Source of the DNA: JAXGYX01 sp040772065
Lineage (GTDB): Bacteria; Bacillota; Clostridia; Saccharofermentanales; Fastidiosipilaceae
Reading direction: 5' to 3'
Length of the DNA stretch: 64,000 nt
Assembly (NCBI GenBank): GCA_040772065.1
Contig: JAXGYX010000001.1
Location: 992,001-1,056,000, forward strand
Shown: positions 45,507 to 54,269 of the stretch, piece after piece
How the letters are laid out: each line of letters begins with the position of its first letter
How positions within the stretch are numbered: position 1 is the stretch's first letter
The notes under the pieces: generated by a model
What the model saw: only the letters and a program-made list of their open reading frames with translations
Database searches by the model: none
What the model was told of the DNA's origin: nothing
Position numbers and translations under genes: made by a program

Positions 45507-46781
45507 TTACGCCTCCTTGTATTTTGACAGACATACCGTGGCGTTTTGACCGCCGAAACCAAGAGAATTGCTCAATGCGATCTCCACGTCCGCCGCGCGA
45601 TTGGCGTCAAAAACATAATCCAGATCGCAGTCCGGGTCCGGCGTGCTGAATCCGATCGTCTGTGGAATCAGACCTTCCTTCATAATCCTAAACGTCAAGA
45701 TCGCCTCCAAAACGCCGGCGGCACCCAATAAGTGTCCGAGATTCGATTTGGTCGATGTGATCGGGACCAGCGCCGCACGTTCAGCACCCAGCGCGTTTTT
45801 GATCGCGATCGTCTCATATTTATCATTCAAAGGAGTACTGGTACCGTGCGCGTTTATGTAGTCAATATCCGCCGGTGTCACACCTGCCTCGGCCATCGCG
45901 AGTTCCATCGCCTTGGTCGCCCCGACTCCATCCGGAGACGGACTGGTGATATGATAGCCATCGGCCGAGGCGCCATAGCCGACCACCTCGCCCAGAATGT
46001 CTGCGCCTCGGTCCAGCGCCCCTTCAAGCGTCTCCAAAACCATCACACCGGCGCCTTCACCGAGCACAAATCCATCCCGCTCCAAATCGAATGGGCGAGA
46101 TCCCTTCGCGGCGTCCGTCTCCTTGGACAAGGCCGTCATATTGGAAAAACCACCGATCGTGATCGGCGCGACAGCGGCCTCGGAGCCACCCACCACACAG
46201 GCCTTCAGATAGCCATCCTTGATTTTACGAAATCCTTCGCCAATCGCGTGCGTGCTCGACGCGCAGGCGGTCACCACACAAATGTTGTCACCTTTGAAAC
46301 CATAGTCCATGGCGATCTGACCGGCCGCCATGTTACAAATCATCATCGGTATGAATAGTGGGGAAATCGCTCTGGCTCCCCGTTCGCCCATCTTCAAGAC
46401 TTCATTTTGGAAGGTGATCAGTCCGCCGATTCCGGATGCGATAATGGTTCCGACTTGCTCCGGGCCATATGTGTCCGCAGTCAGGCCGGACTGCTTGACC
46501 GCCTCCTGAGACGCGGCGACTGAGAAATGAAGAAAACGATCCTTGCGGCGAGCCTCCTTCTTATCCATATAGTTCGTTGGGTCGAAATCTTTGACCTCGG
46601 CGGCCAAATGGACCTTATGATCCGTATGATCGAAAGCCTGAATTGTGCCGACTCCGCACCTGTTCTCCTTCACACCTTTCCAGGTGCTGTCCACAGTCAA
46701 TCCGAGAGGGCTCACAGCCCCCATACCGGTAACCACCACACGCTTTCCACCATCGGGACGTATCAAATTTGATTGGTTCAT
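45507..46781 (-). CDS. fabF: 3-oxoacyl-ACP synthase II (FabF)
   Basis: A 424-residue elongating ketosynthase. The Cys-His-His triad is visible: nucleophile in TACASSTHAIGE, histidines in NAHGTSTPLND and SNLGHLLGAAG. VTGMGAVSPLG marks the N-terminus. ATG 46781 follows AGTGGAG; the longer reading to 46814 has no such support. A 224-base gap separates it from fabG, but contains no acyl carrier protein gene. Confidence 0.96.
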   Translation of the reverse strand: MNQSNLIRPDGGKRVVVTGMGAVSPLGLTVDSTWKGVKENRCGVGTIQAFDHTDHKVHLAAEVKDFDPTNYMDKKEARRKDRFLHFSVAASQEAVKQSGLTADTYGPEQVGTIIASGIGGLITFQNEVLKMGERGARAISPLFIPMMICNMAAGQIAMDYGFKGDNICVVTACASSTHAIGEGFRKIKDGYLKACVVGGSEAAVAPITIGGFSNMTALSKETDAAKGSRPFDLERDGFVLGEGAGVMVLETLEGALDRGADILGEVVGYGASADGYHITSPSPDGVGATKAMELAMAEAGVTPADIDYINAHGTSTPLNDKYETIAIKNALGAERAALVPITSTKSNLGHLLGAAGVLEAILTFRIMKEGLIPQTIGFSTPDPDCDLDYVFDANRAADVEIALSNSLGFGGQNATVCLSKYKEA

Positions 46782-47005
46782 TTTAACTCCACTTTCTGAT
46801 TGTCTATTGATCAACTTAACTTAAATGACCATTGTAAAGAATATACATAATTGAAATAGTGATTAAACTGTTCATCCGCGAACACCCATCATCTCCGAAA
46901 CCGTTCGCATTGAAAATAGGGTATCACAACAGTTCCATTTTGATGTTTTTGACATTTTGATTTTTACAAAATTGGTGATCGGCGCGCGGATCATTCTCCT
47001 GACAG

Positions 47006-47731
47006 TTAGAGCGTCAATCCTCCGGACACCTCGATTACCTGGCCGGTCACATAAGTAGCCGCCGGCGAGGCGAGAAAGGCGACCACGTTCGCGACATCCT
47101 CCGGTTCTCCAAAACGGCGCAAACTGATCCTCGCCAGCGCGTCCTGTTTCATCTCATCCGGCAACTCCGCGGTCATATCCGTCGAGATGAACCCCGGAGC
47201 CACTGCGTTGACTGTGATATTTCGACTGCCGATTTCTTTGGACAAGGATTTGGTCAACCCGATTAAACCCGCCTTGGACGCGCTATAATTCGCCTGTCCG
47301 GCATTGCCATAGACGCCTGCGATGGAGGCGATGTTCACGATGTGTCCCGTCCTCGCCTTCATCATGGAGGACAAGACAGCTTTTGTCATATAAAAAGGAC
47401 CGATCAAATTGGTGTCGACAACTTCCGTGAACTGCTCGGATCTCATGCGCATCAGCAATCCATCCTTGGTGATGCCCGCGTTGTTGACCAACACCCGAAT
47501 TGGGCCCATTTCCACAGCGGCTTTGACCACATCCGCGCAACTTTGCTCATCGGTCACATTCGCTTGAAGCGCGACACACCGGGTACCCATTTTCACAATC
47601 TCATCCGCGGTGGCCCGCGCGCCCTCCGCTCCGCCTCGATAGGTGATCACCATTGGTTCACCAATCTCAGCCAGTTTCAACGCGATCGCACGCCCAATTC
47701 CACGAGACGCTCCTGTAATTATGATACTCAT
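47006..47731 (-). CDS. fabG: 3-oxoacyl-ACP reductase FabG
   Basis: A 241-residue short-chain dehydrogenase reducing 3-oxoacyl-ACP with NADPH. Cofactor loop TGASRGIGRAIA, LVNNAGITKDGL, catalytic Ser-Tyr-Lys (IASIAGVYGNAGQANYSASKAG) and the C-terminal VTGQVIEVSGG are all present. The ATG overlaps the fabK stop (ATGA). Confidence 0.95.
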   Translation of the reverse strand: MSIIITGASRGIGRAIALKLAEIGEPMVITYRGGAEGARATADEIVKMGTRCVALQANVTDEQSCADVVKAAVEMGPIRVLVNNAGITKDGLLMRMRSEQFTEVVDTNLIGPFYMTKAVLSSMMKARTGHIVNIASIAGVYGNAGQANYSASKAGLIGLTKSLSKEIGSRNITVNAVAPGFISTDMTAELPDEMKQDALARISLRRFGEPEDVANVVAFLASPAATYVTGQVIEVSGGLTL

Positions 47732-48672
47732 CTCAATCCCTCTTTCATTTTTGTCCGTATCACTTGCTCAGCTTCCGAGAACAATTCTTGAATGATGTCC
47801 GCACAAGGTAATACTTCTTTCACCAATCCGGCGACCTGACCCGCCATAAAAGAACCCTCATTTAAATCGCCATCTATTTTTGCCTTTCGCAATGAACCTA
47901 AAGAAAGCTCCTCCATTTCCTGCGCGCCCGCGCCGTCTTTTTCCATAGCCAACAGCTTGCGTTGCAATTTGCTGCGCAGGCTGCGCACAGGATGGCCACC
48001 GGAACGACCGGTAACCACACTGTCGACGTCACGCGCGCGAATCAACATCTGCTTGTAATTATCGTGAGCTGTGCATTCCGTCGAGGCGATAAACCGTGTG
48101 CCCACCTGCACACCTTCGGCGCCCAGCATGTACGCCGCTGCGACCGCTCTGCCGTCCGCGATCCCTCCCGCGCAGAGCACCGGTATATCGACCGCGTCCA
48201 CCACCTGCGGAGTCAAAACCATGGTGGTCTGCTCACCAATATGTCCGCCCGCCTCGTTGCCCTCCGCAACCACGGCGTCCGCTCCCAATTGTTCCTGCCG
48301 TTTCGCCTGCGTCACCGAGGCGACGACAGGAATCACTACAATTCCGGCCTCTTTCCACAACGAAATGAATTTTCCCGCGGAACCCGCCCCGGTCGTCACA
48401 ACCGGCACCTGTTTCTCGATCATCAGTTGCGCCAACTCATTCACACAAGGATTGAGCATCATGAGGTTGACGCCAAATGGTTTATCGGTCAAAGATCGAA
48501 CTTCGCGAATCTGCTCGACCAACAAATCCACTGTCATGGAACCCGACCCGATCACACCCAATCCGCCGGCGTTGGACACCGCCGCGGCCAGCGGAGCGTC
48601 CGCCACCCAAGCCATTCCGCCCTGGATCAACGGATATTGAAGGTCCAACAAATCACATATTCTGTTGTTCAT
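47728..48672 (-). CDS. fabK: Enoyl-ACP reductase II (FabK)
   Basis: A 314-residue FMN-dependent TIM-barrel enoyl-ACP reductase of the nitronate monooxygenase superfamily: YPLIQGGMAWVADAPLAAAVS, NAGGLGVIGSG, PFGVNLMMLNP, VAEGNEAGGHIG and GTRFIASTEC. Its place between fabH and fabG supports FabK, the triclosan-insensitive counterpart of FabI, over nitronate monooxygenase. AAAAGGGTG precedes ATG 48672. Confidence 0.93.
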   Translation of the reverse strand: MNNRICDLLDLQYPLIQGGMAWVADAPLAAAVSNAGGLGVIGSGSMTVDLLVEQIREVRSLTDKPFGVNLMMLNPCVNELAQLMIEKQVPVVTTGAGSAGKFISLWKEAGIVVIPVVASVTQAKRQEQLGADAVVAEGNEAGGHIGEQTTMVLTPQVVDAVDIPVLCAGGIADGRAVAAAYMLGAEGVQVGTRFIASTECTAHDNYKQMLIRARDVDSVVTGRSGGHPVRSLRSKLQRKLLAMEKDGAGAQEMEELSLGSLRKAKIDGDLNEGSFMAGQVAGLVKEVLPCADIIQELFSEAEQVIRTKMKEGLR

Positions 48673-48742
48673 CACTCTTACACCCTTTTAACATATTTTC
48701 CTAAACTTCAACAACTTTGTCATTTGATTTCAGGCAATCAAT

Positions 48743-49738
48743 TTAAATTCTTATCAGCATCGCGCCATAGGTCAATCCACCGCCAAATCCGGTCAGACCG
48801 ACAATGTCACCTTTTTTAATGGTTCCATCGCGCAGGCATTCATCGATACCGACTCCCAGCCCCGCCGATGAAGTGTTACCGGTGGTACGCAGACCTGAAT
48901 ATACCTGCTCCATCGGATAACGCAATCGTTTTGCGGACGCTTCCAAAATACGATAGTTCGCCTGATGGGGAATCAAATAGCTCATCTCCTCGATCGGCAC
49001 GTTCGCCTCTTTGAGCACATGCTCAATCGACTGCGGCATGGTCGTGACCGCGAAACGATAGACATCGTTGCCCGCCATGAAAATGTCTGTTGACTCCCAT
49101 TCATAGCGAGGCGGGTATTCTTCCTTCCAGTTGTCCGGCAGAAAAGGATGACGTGGCTGATTGTTGGCACTGATCAAAGTGTGCCCACCGGTTCCGTCCG
49201 CACCCAGTTTGGTCGCCAACAATTCACCATCTCCGTTGGAGCTGACGATGGTCGCCGAGGCGGCGTCACCGAACAACACACAGGTGGTGCGGTCCTCAAA
49301 ATTGGTGCGGCAGGTCAACATTTCCGAACCGACAACGAGAATGTTCTCATATTTGGGATTCGCCAAATAATTCGCGGCCATGTCCAGCGCGTAAAGGTAT
49401 CCCGAACAGGCGACATTGATATCGATACAAAACGCGTTGACCGCTCCCAACTCGGCTTGAATGATGCAAGATACCGTCGGGCACATAAAATCAGGTGTCA
49501 CGGAAGTCACAATGATCGCGTCCAATTCGTCGGCGGACAAACCGGATCGCCGCAGAGCCTGGGTCGCGGCCCGGGTGCCCATGTACCACACACTTTCACC
49601 GTTGGAATAATGGCGGCTTTCAATACCTGTCCGAGTCCTCATCCACTCATCCGAAGTTTCCACGATTTTACCCATGTCATCGTTTGTCACGACTTGTTCC
49701 GGCAGATATGAGCCGGTGCCCAAAATTGTTAATTTCAT
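48743..49738 (-). CDS. fabH: 3-oxoacyl-ACP synthase III (FabH)
   Basis: A 331-residue initiating ketosynthase that condenses acetyl-CoA (or branched acyl-CoA) with malonyl-ACP. Catalytic Cys in NVACSGYLYALD, His in LIPHQANYRI and Asn in TGNTSSAG are present, with GTGSYLPEQVVTN at the N-terminus. It is the first gene of the minus-strand fatty acid unit, facing fabD across a regulatory gap. Confidence 0.96.
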   Translation of the reverse strand: MKLTILGTGSYLPEQVVTNDDMGKIVETSDEWMRTRTGIESRHYSNGESVWYMGTRAATQALRRSGLSADELDAIIVTSVTPDFMCPTVSCIIQAELGAVNAFCIDINVACSGYLYALDMAANYLANPKYENILVVGSEMLTCRTNFEDRTTCVLFGDAASATIVSSNGDGELLATKLGADGTGGHTLISANNQPRHPFLPDNWKEEYPPRYEWESTDIFMAGNDVYRFAVTTMPQSIEHVLKEANVPIEEMSYLIPHQANYRILEASAKRLRYPMEQVYSGLRTTGNTSSAGLGVGIDECLRDGTIKKGDIVGLTGFGGGLTYGAMLIRI

Positions 49739-49830
49739 CCCTCACTCCTTGTGTCGTCATCCTTGTTCCATCAATATAATTTATGATTGTTTTCTATTCG
49801 TTCCCCTTGAATACTTTGCTAATTCGATTC

Positions 49831-49847
49831 GATTTGATAATCTAAAC
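49831..49847. promoter_or_regulatory. FabT-like operator, imperfect copy
   Basis: GATTTGATAATCTAAAC resembles the reverse complement of the streptococcal FabT box (AATTTGATAATCAAANT). About 94 bases before the fabH start codon. Weaker than the copy at 49895. Confidence 0.45.
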
Positions 49848-49894
49848 TCAACATTTCGAGATCGTCAGAAATCGTAGTCTAAACGCAGGTAATT

Positions 49895-49911
49895 AGTTTG
49901 ATTGTCAAATT
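49895..49911. promoter_or_regulatory. FabT-like operator between fabH and fabD
   Basis: AGTTTGATTGTCAAATT differs at one base from the consensus ANTTTGATTATCAAATT known for FabT, the MarR-type repressor of fatty acid synthesis in streptococci. It abuts the fabD -35 element and contains a minus-strand TTGACA (49903-49908) that could serve fabH, so one site could control both directions. The regulator is not in the window. Confidence 0.6.
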
Positions 49912-49913
49912 GT

Positions 49914-49942
49914 TTGAATTGTAAAGTTGTTTGAATTATACT
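49914..49942 (+). promoter_or_regulatory. fabD: Sigma-A-type promoter of fabD
   Basis: TTGAAT (49914-49919), 17 bases, TATACT (49937-49942), about 70 bases ahead of the fabD start. The two hexamers lie in a 17-base direct repeat of TTGTTTGAATT (49910-49920 and 49927-49937). Confidence 0.65.
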
Positions 49943-50012
49943 ACAGTTTCAATTTTTTGTTACATCGTCGGTTTACACAAATTTATTTCAAACATGAATT
50001 GGAGGACTGTGC

Positions 50013-50942
50013 ATGACAGTATGTGTGTTTTCGGGACAAGGCGCCCAATATGAAGGAATGGGCAAGGATCTGGCGAACTCAAATAAAGCGGCGGCAAGGG
50101 TCTATGAGGAATGTGGCGAGTATCTTGGCTATGACCTGTTGGCGTTGAACGCTGAGCAGCTGACGCAAACCAAGTATTCTCAGCCCGCGACTGTGGTGCT
50201 CAGCCTGGCCGCTTTCGCCGCCTGGCAAAATGAACTCGATGGAGCTCTTCCTCAAGGTCTAACGTTGGCCGGTTTTTCTCTTGGTGAATATTCCGCGCTG
50301 GGCGCCTCCGGGGCCTTGACCGGACGAGAACTAATGAGTTTGCTGGAAAGGCGATCCGAGCTCATGCAGGCCGCGTGTGAACTGAACGCGGGCGCGATGT
50401 ACGCGATTTTAGGGCTTGATGACGAGGTCGTTGAAGAGATTTGCGCTCGCCCGGAATACAAAGAGACGGTGTTTCCGGCCAACTATAATTGTCCGGGACA
50501 GTTGGTCATTTCCGGCTACGCGAGGGAAACCGCCGAAGTGGCGGAGCGCTGTAAATCCGCCGGAGCGCGGCGGGCCGCTCAACTGTCAGTGGCGGGCGCT
50601 TTTCACACTCCGTTGATGGACAGCGCCGCGGTGGGCTTGAAATCTTTTGCGTCAGCGATGACTTTCGGCAAGCCGGAGTTTCCTATGTATTCAAACGTGA
50701 CCGGAGAGCTGCTTACCACGGAAATTGATTTTCCATCCTATCTTGCGGATCATATGGTCAGTCCGGTGCGTTGGACCAAAGAAGTGCTCAACCTGATCGC
50801 GAACGGAAAAACTGATTTTATCGAATTTGGACCCGGTAAGACATTGACCGGTTTGATTCGCAAAATTGACAGACAGGTGAACACTTCGCGAGTTGAGAAC
50901 TCTTCCACCCTGAACGAGACGCTGGCAAATCACAGAGATTGA
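50013..50942 (+). CDS. fabD: Malonyl-CoA:ACP transacylase FabD with altered nucleophile elbow
   Basis: A 309-residue enzyme loading malonyl groups onto acyl carrier protein. VFSGQGAQYEGMGKDL starts the protein; the catalytic Ser lies in AGFSLGEYSALGA and the catalytic His in GAFHTPLMDSA. The usual GHSLGE elbow reads GFSLGE: the histidine before the nucleophile is Phe (codon TTT). GGAGGACTGTGC precedes the ATG. It faces away from the other fab genes and is the only gene in its unit, with a terminator after it. Confidence 0.94.
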   Translation: MTVCVFSGQGAQYEGMGKDLANSNKAAARVYEECGEYLGYDLLALNAEQLTQTKYSQPATVVLSLAAFAAWQNELDGALPQGLTLAGFSLGEYSALGASGALTGRELMSLLERRSELMQAACELNAGAMYAILGLDDEVVEEICARPEYKETVFPANYNCPGQLVISGYARETAEVAERCKSAGARRAAQLSVAGAFHTPLMDSAAVGLKSFASAMTFGKPEFPMYSNVTGELLTTEIDFPSYLADHMVSPVRWTKEVLNLIANGKTDFIEFGPGKTLTGLIRKIDRQVNTSRVENSSTLNETLANHRD

Positions 50943-50992
50943 TGATTATTCTTTGTGATTTCCTTACAACCTGATTAAATTATTCTTACATC

Positions 50993-51033
50993 GCGATATC
51001 CTTTCAAAATTTGAAAGGATATCGCCTTTTTTT
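50993..51033 (+). terminator. Strong Rho-independent terminator after fabD
   Basis: A near-perfect 16-bp stem starting GCGATATCC, centred at 51009, followed by seven T (51027-51033). It ends the fabD transcript about 50 bases after its stop and separates it from the next unit. Confidence 0.93.
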
Positions 51034-51104
51034 CCCAACGATCGATTATCTGTTTTCCGTCACTTGAGCTATGCTTAATTAAAAGATTAATCAGGAGCGA
51101 TAAA

Positions 51105-52856
51105 ATGTTTGATTATATTCTATACGCGTTAACACAGCCGGCATTGGGTTCGATCATCGCGAGCGGTGCGCTGACCGCCCTTATGCTGATCACGGTCATA
51201 TCCTTTCTTGTCCTGAATCAAAAGAACACCCGCACGCTCCGCAACCATTATCTTTCCATCTTGAATGACATGGAAGCGTTGGATGGGCGGACGATCGAAA
51301 ACTTGCAGCCTTTGCGTCAGGCCGGCGACAAGACAGAGGACGAGCGGATCAAAAACGCGATCGATCGACTGACGTCGGACAGCGAGTCGTATTATATGGG
51401 ACTTTGGATTCCGGCTCCGGAAAACTATCTGTCGTCCAACAACATATTGGACGAGCGTAGTTTACGCGCATTGGGGAAAAACATACCCTATTCCATTTTG
51501 GCGGTCGGCATACTCGCCACCATCGGTCTATCTATTTATCATTTCATTTTAATGCCGATTGACAGCCGGGAGTTGCTGATATATATCTTCGCTCCGCTCG
51601 CCATCTGTGTGCTGGGTTTCTTCTTGTTAACCATCTCGAGCAATTTATATAAGGACAGTCTGCGTCATAGTGAAATCGCCTGCTCCCACGAAATCGAACG
51701 ACATATTCCGGTCTTCAACAATGAGTCCGGGACCGCTTTGCTGATCGACAATTTCCTAACCTACGATCGCGACATGAAAGAGTCTGTCGAGCACCTGAGT
51801 GAAAAGGTTGAGCAGCTGACTGACCAGGCCCTCGTGCTGGCGGTCAGGGAAAGCATTGAGACGAGTATCAAAGACAACATCGCGCCTTCAATTGAGAAAT
51901 CAAACACGGCGATGTCCGATCTCGCCGACGAGTATAGCCGCCGACAGGTGGAAGGGCTGGGCGAATTGGCGGCAGACTTTGCCCACGAGCTGTCTCGTTC
52001 GGTGCGTGATCAAATGGCGCCCTTTTATTATGAACTGAATCAATATACCACCGAGCTGAATCGATCCAAAAACCAGGTTGACTTGGCGTTGGACGCGCTG
52101 GATATCTACGTGGAGCGCTCGGCCGCGCTCCAGGAAAATGTCGATTCATCCATCTCGGACTTTAACAACACACACGGTACATGGGCAAAAGACGCCACCC
52201 GATTTGGTCTGGCCGTCACTCAGTTGTCTGAAACCGGGCAAAAAATGCTGGAAGCCCAGTCCGCCGGCGAGGAGGCCATGTCAAAACAGTTGGCCACATT
52301 ATCCACCGACCTGAACTCATTTGCCGCGACCGTCTCGACCACACTCAACTTAATGATTCAGGAAAACAGCAGTCTCAAAGAGCTGGCAAGCTCCACCGAG
52401 CAGGCCTCCCGCGAACTGTTGAAAGATATGAGCACACAAAACACGAAGATGTTGGAAAAGGTTTCACAGACAAATACCGACCTGGTCAGCCAGGTCAGCG
52501 ACACCGTCATTGCCTTGGTGGACACGGTGGCTGTTGGAAATTCCGAGTCGGTGGACAAATACCGTCTGCTCTCGACCCAGATCACTCAGGCAGCCATGGA
52601 TATGCAGGAGGCGAACAATCAATTGTGTCAATCCTTGTCCACCCTTAACGCCAATTTGAATCATTCGGTCGACCATTTCTCGACAGGCTTAAGCTCGACG
52701 GTAAACGGCACCTTGGGTGACTTTGATCGCAACCTCGCCGAAATCAACGGTCGCCTGGCGGCTTCGACCGCCATGGTGCGGGACACAGTCCTCGGTTTAA
52801 GCAAAACAGTGGAGCAATTGGCGACCGCGACCGACAAGCTCTCTTACCGCAAGTAA
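51105..52856 (+). CDS. Three-TM membrane protein with long coiled-coil tail (ZorA/ExbB-like architecture)
   Basis: A 583-residue protein I cannot assign to a named family. Helices at ~13-37, 128-150 and 157-181 enclose a ~90-residue soluble loop, then ~400 residues of mostly helical heptad-rich sequence (SEKVEQLTDQALVLAVRES, TEQASRELLKDMS). TM2 (ILAVGILATIGLSIYHF) and TM3 (LAICVLGFFLLTISSNLY) have the layout of MotA/TolQ/ExbB channel subunits, and a long tail after them is the plan of ZorA. It could also be a chemotaxis-like or septum-type coiled-coil protein. TCAGGAGCG precedes the ATG. The next gene follows within 10 bases. Confidence 0.6.
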   Translation: MFDYILYALTQPALGSIIASGALTALMLITVISFLVLNQKNTRTLRNHYLSILNDMEALDGRTIENLQPLRQAGDKTEDERIKNAIDRLTSDSESYYMGLWIPAPENYLSSNNILDERSLRALGKNIPYSILAVGILATIGLSIYHFILMPIDSRELLIYIFAPLAICVLGFFLLTISSNLYKDSLRHSEIACSHEIERHIPVFNNESGTALLIDNFLTYDRDMKESVEHLSEKVEQLTDQALVLAVRESIETSIKDNIAPSIEKSNTAMSDLADEYSRRQVEGLGELAADFAHELSRSVRDQMAPFYYELNQYTTELNRSKNQVDLALDALDIYVERSAALQENVDSSISDFNNTHGTWAKDATRFGLAVTQLSETGQKMLEAQSAGEEAMSKQLATLSTDLNSFAATVSTTLNLMIQENSSLKELASSTEQASRELLKDMSTQNTKMLEKVSQTNTDLVSQVSDTVIALVDTVAVGNSESVDKYRLLSTQITQAAMDMQEANNQLCQSLSTLNANLNHSVDHFSTGLSSTVNGTLGDFDRNLAEINGRLAASTAMVRDTVLGLSKTVEQLATATDKLSYRK

Positions 52857-52865
52857 GAGGTGAAT

Positions 52866-54149
52866 ATGATCAAAGAGAAAGACTATTTTGCGAATTTGCC
52901 AACGGATCTGTCGACTTTGATGAACGAGATGCGACTGAATTTTCCTTTGCCGGAAGAGGTCAGGCTGCCTCAAACAACCATGGTGGATCGGTCACTGTTG
53001 ACTCTGTTGCGCGAAACTCCGTTCAAAAAAGTGCCCGGCTTGCACATCGAGATCAAACCTCAACTCTCCTATCAACTGTTTGAAAGCTATCCGCTCGTCC
53101 AAGATAAGAGTACGCTCAAAAAACTGGATTTCATCGCAGTCAAAGCGGCAAGCTGGACATTGTTCCGCGCCGGCTGGAGCGCGTTTCAGAGATATTTTCC
53201 CGATGACAACATCGGTCACGGTCTGCACCTCATGTTCCGCGCTCTATCTAAGAGCGACTCGCGGAACCGCCCGGATAAATTGGCAAATCTGCTGACCACA
53301 ACCATTTCGCTGTCCCACGACGCCGAACTATTCATTCAGGGCCTGTCCTTGGCGTTGAATCTTAGCGACCGCACCATGGATCACGATACGCGCGGGGCTC
53401 GCCCAGTCGATCGAATCGTTCACTATCTGTCCGACTATCTAATTGAACCGGTCAGCAGTTTTGGCGCGACGCTGATCGGACAGGCCTTTTTGTCCGCGAA
53501 CGATGCCGATTATTGGTCCAACCGCTCACTCTTATTTGAATCCCTGCCACATATGCCGGCTGAATATGCCGCTCAAATCGTGGCTCGTGTGGTTCGCTCC
53601 ATCCGATTCTCCGTTCGCCAACGAATTTTATTTTACGAAACGTTCGCGCAAATCTGGCCACGCGCTGACCGGTCGTCGCAATTATTTTTCGCCGAGTTGA
53701 CAGTACCCGAACAGCGAAGCTATCAGGACTGGCTGGTCGAACATACGATCCGCCGACATTTTCGCTCCAACCTCGTCAAACAACGTTTCATTCTGGACCA
53801 TTATTTCGCCATTAAGGACGCCCGTCACATCACACCAACGATTCTGGCACTGCGCTTTCGTTCCTTCGTGTTGATCGATGACGCCGCTGACAAAGATCAT
53901 TGTTGGCTCTATAGCAACCACTTATTGAAGAATTTGTTGAATCGTGGAATAAAAGAAGAGCATCTGAGTCAGCCACGTATGCCGGCGAGAAACCTCAAAT
54001 TGGCGATCGAAAAAGGCGAGGTCCGCGGTCTGTTGCGGCTGCGTTTTGTCGGTGACGACCTGTTGGATGTGCGTGAATTGTTTGATCGTGTTCTGGGTGG
54101 CGCGAAATCCAACACAAACCCCACCACCATCAAAAACTGGTTCGGCTAA
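52866..54149 (+). CDS. Uncharacterised soluble protein coupled to the coiled-coil membrane protein
   Basis: A 427-residue protein of unknown function with no signal peptide or membrane helix. It is rich in Arg, Phe, Trp and Leu. AGAGGTG lies six bases before the ATG at 52866, nine bases after the upstream stop, so the two genes form one unit. Segments such as AGWSAFQRYFPDDNIGHG, KQRFILDHYFAIKD and FRSFVLIDDAADKDHCWLYS recall, only loosely, the C-terminal layout of EH_Signature proteins (ZorC in Zorya systems). That comparison is by eye and the typical glutamate is not evident. Confidence 0.55.
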   Translation: MIKEKDYFANLPTDLSTLMNEMRLNFPLPEEVRLPQTTMVDRSLLTLLRETPFKKVPGLHIEIKPQLSYQLFESYPLVQDKSTLKKLDFIAVKAASWTLFRAGWSAFQRYFPDDNIGHGLHLMFRALSKSDSRNRPDKLANLLTTTISLSHDAELFIQGLSLALNLSDRTMDHDTRGARPVDRIVHYLSDYLIEPVSSFGATLIGQAFLSANDADYWSNRSLLFESLPHMPAEYAAQIVARVVRSIRFSVRQRILFYETFAQIWPRADRSSQLFFAELTVPEQRSYQDWLVEHTIRRHFRSNLVKQRFILDHYFAIKDARHITPTILALRFRSFVLIDDAADKDHCWLYSNHLLKNLLNRGIKEEHLSQPRMPARNLKLAIEKGEVRGLLRLRFVGDDLLDVRELFDRVLGGAKSNTNPTTIKNWFG

Positions 54150-54185
54150 TCTGCGCGGCACTACCGTTTTCATGTGCGTATCGTA

Positions 54186-54191
54186 TATAAT
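54186..54191 (+). promoter_or_regulatory. Possible -10 element for the polyamine genes
   Basis: TATAAT 79 bases before the speD start in the only sizeable gap (120 bases) before the polyamine run. No convincing -35 is seen, so the genes may equally be read from upstream. Confidence 0.3.
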
Positions 54192-54269
54192 GTATAGGTT
54201 GCGGGTTGAGATGCGACAGTGCAAACCAACAAATTCGCCATTTATTTTATACGAGAAAGGCCGCCTGAT

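Noticed and set aside
46782..47005. Acyl carrier protein gene in the fabF-fabG gap
   Set aside because: No open frame of suitable length and no DSLD phosphopantetheine motif on either strand.
47962..48819. 285-codon plus-strand open frame opposite fabK
   Set aside because: Antisense shadow; rich in His and Arg with no recognisable domain, and it crosses the fabK-fabH gap.
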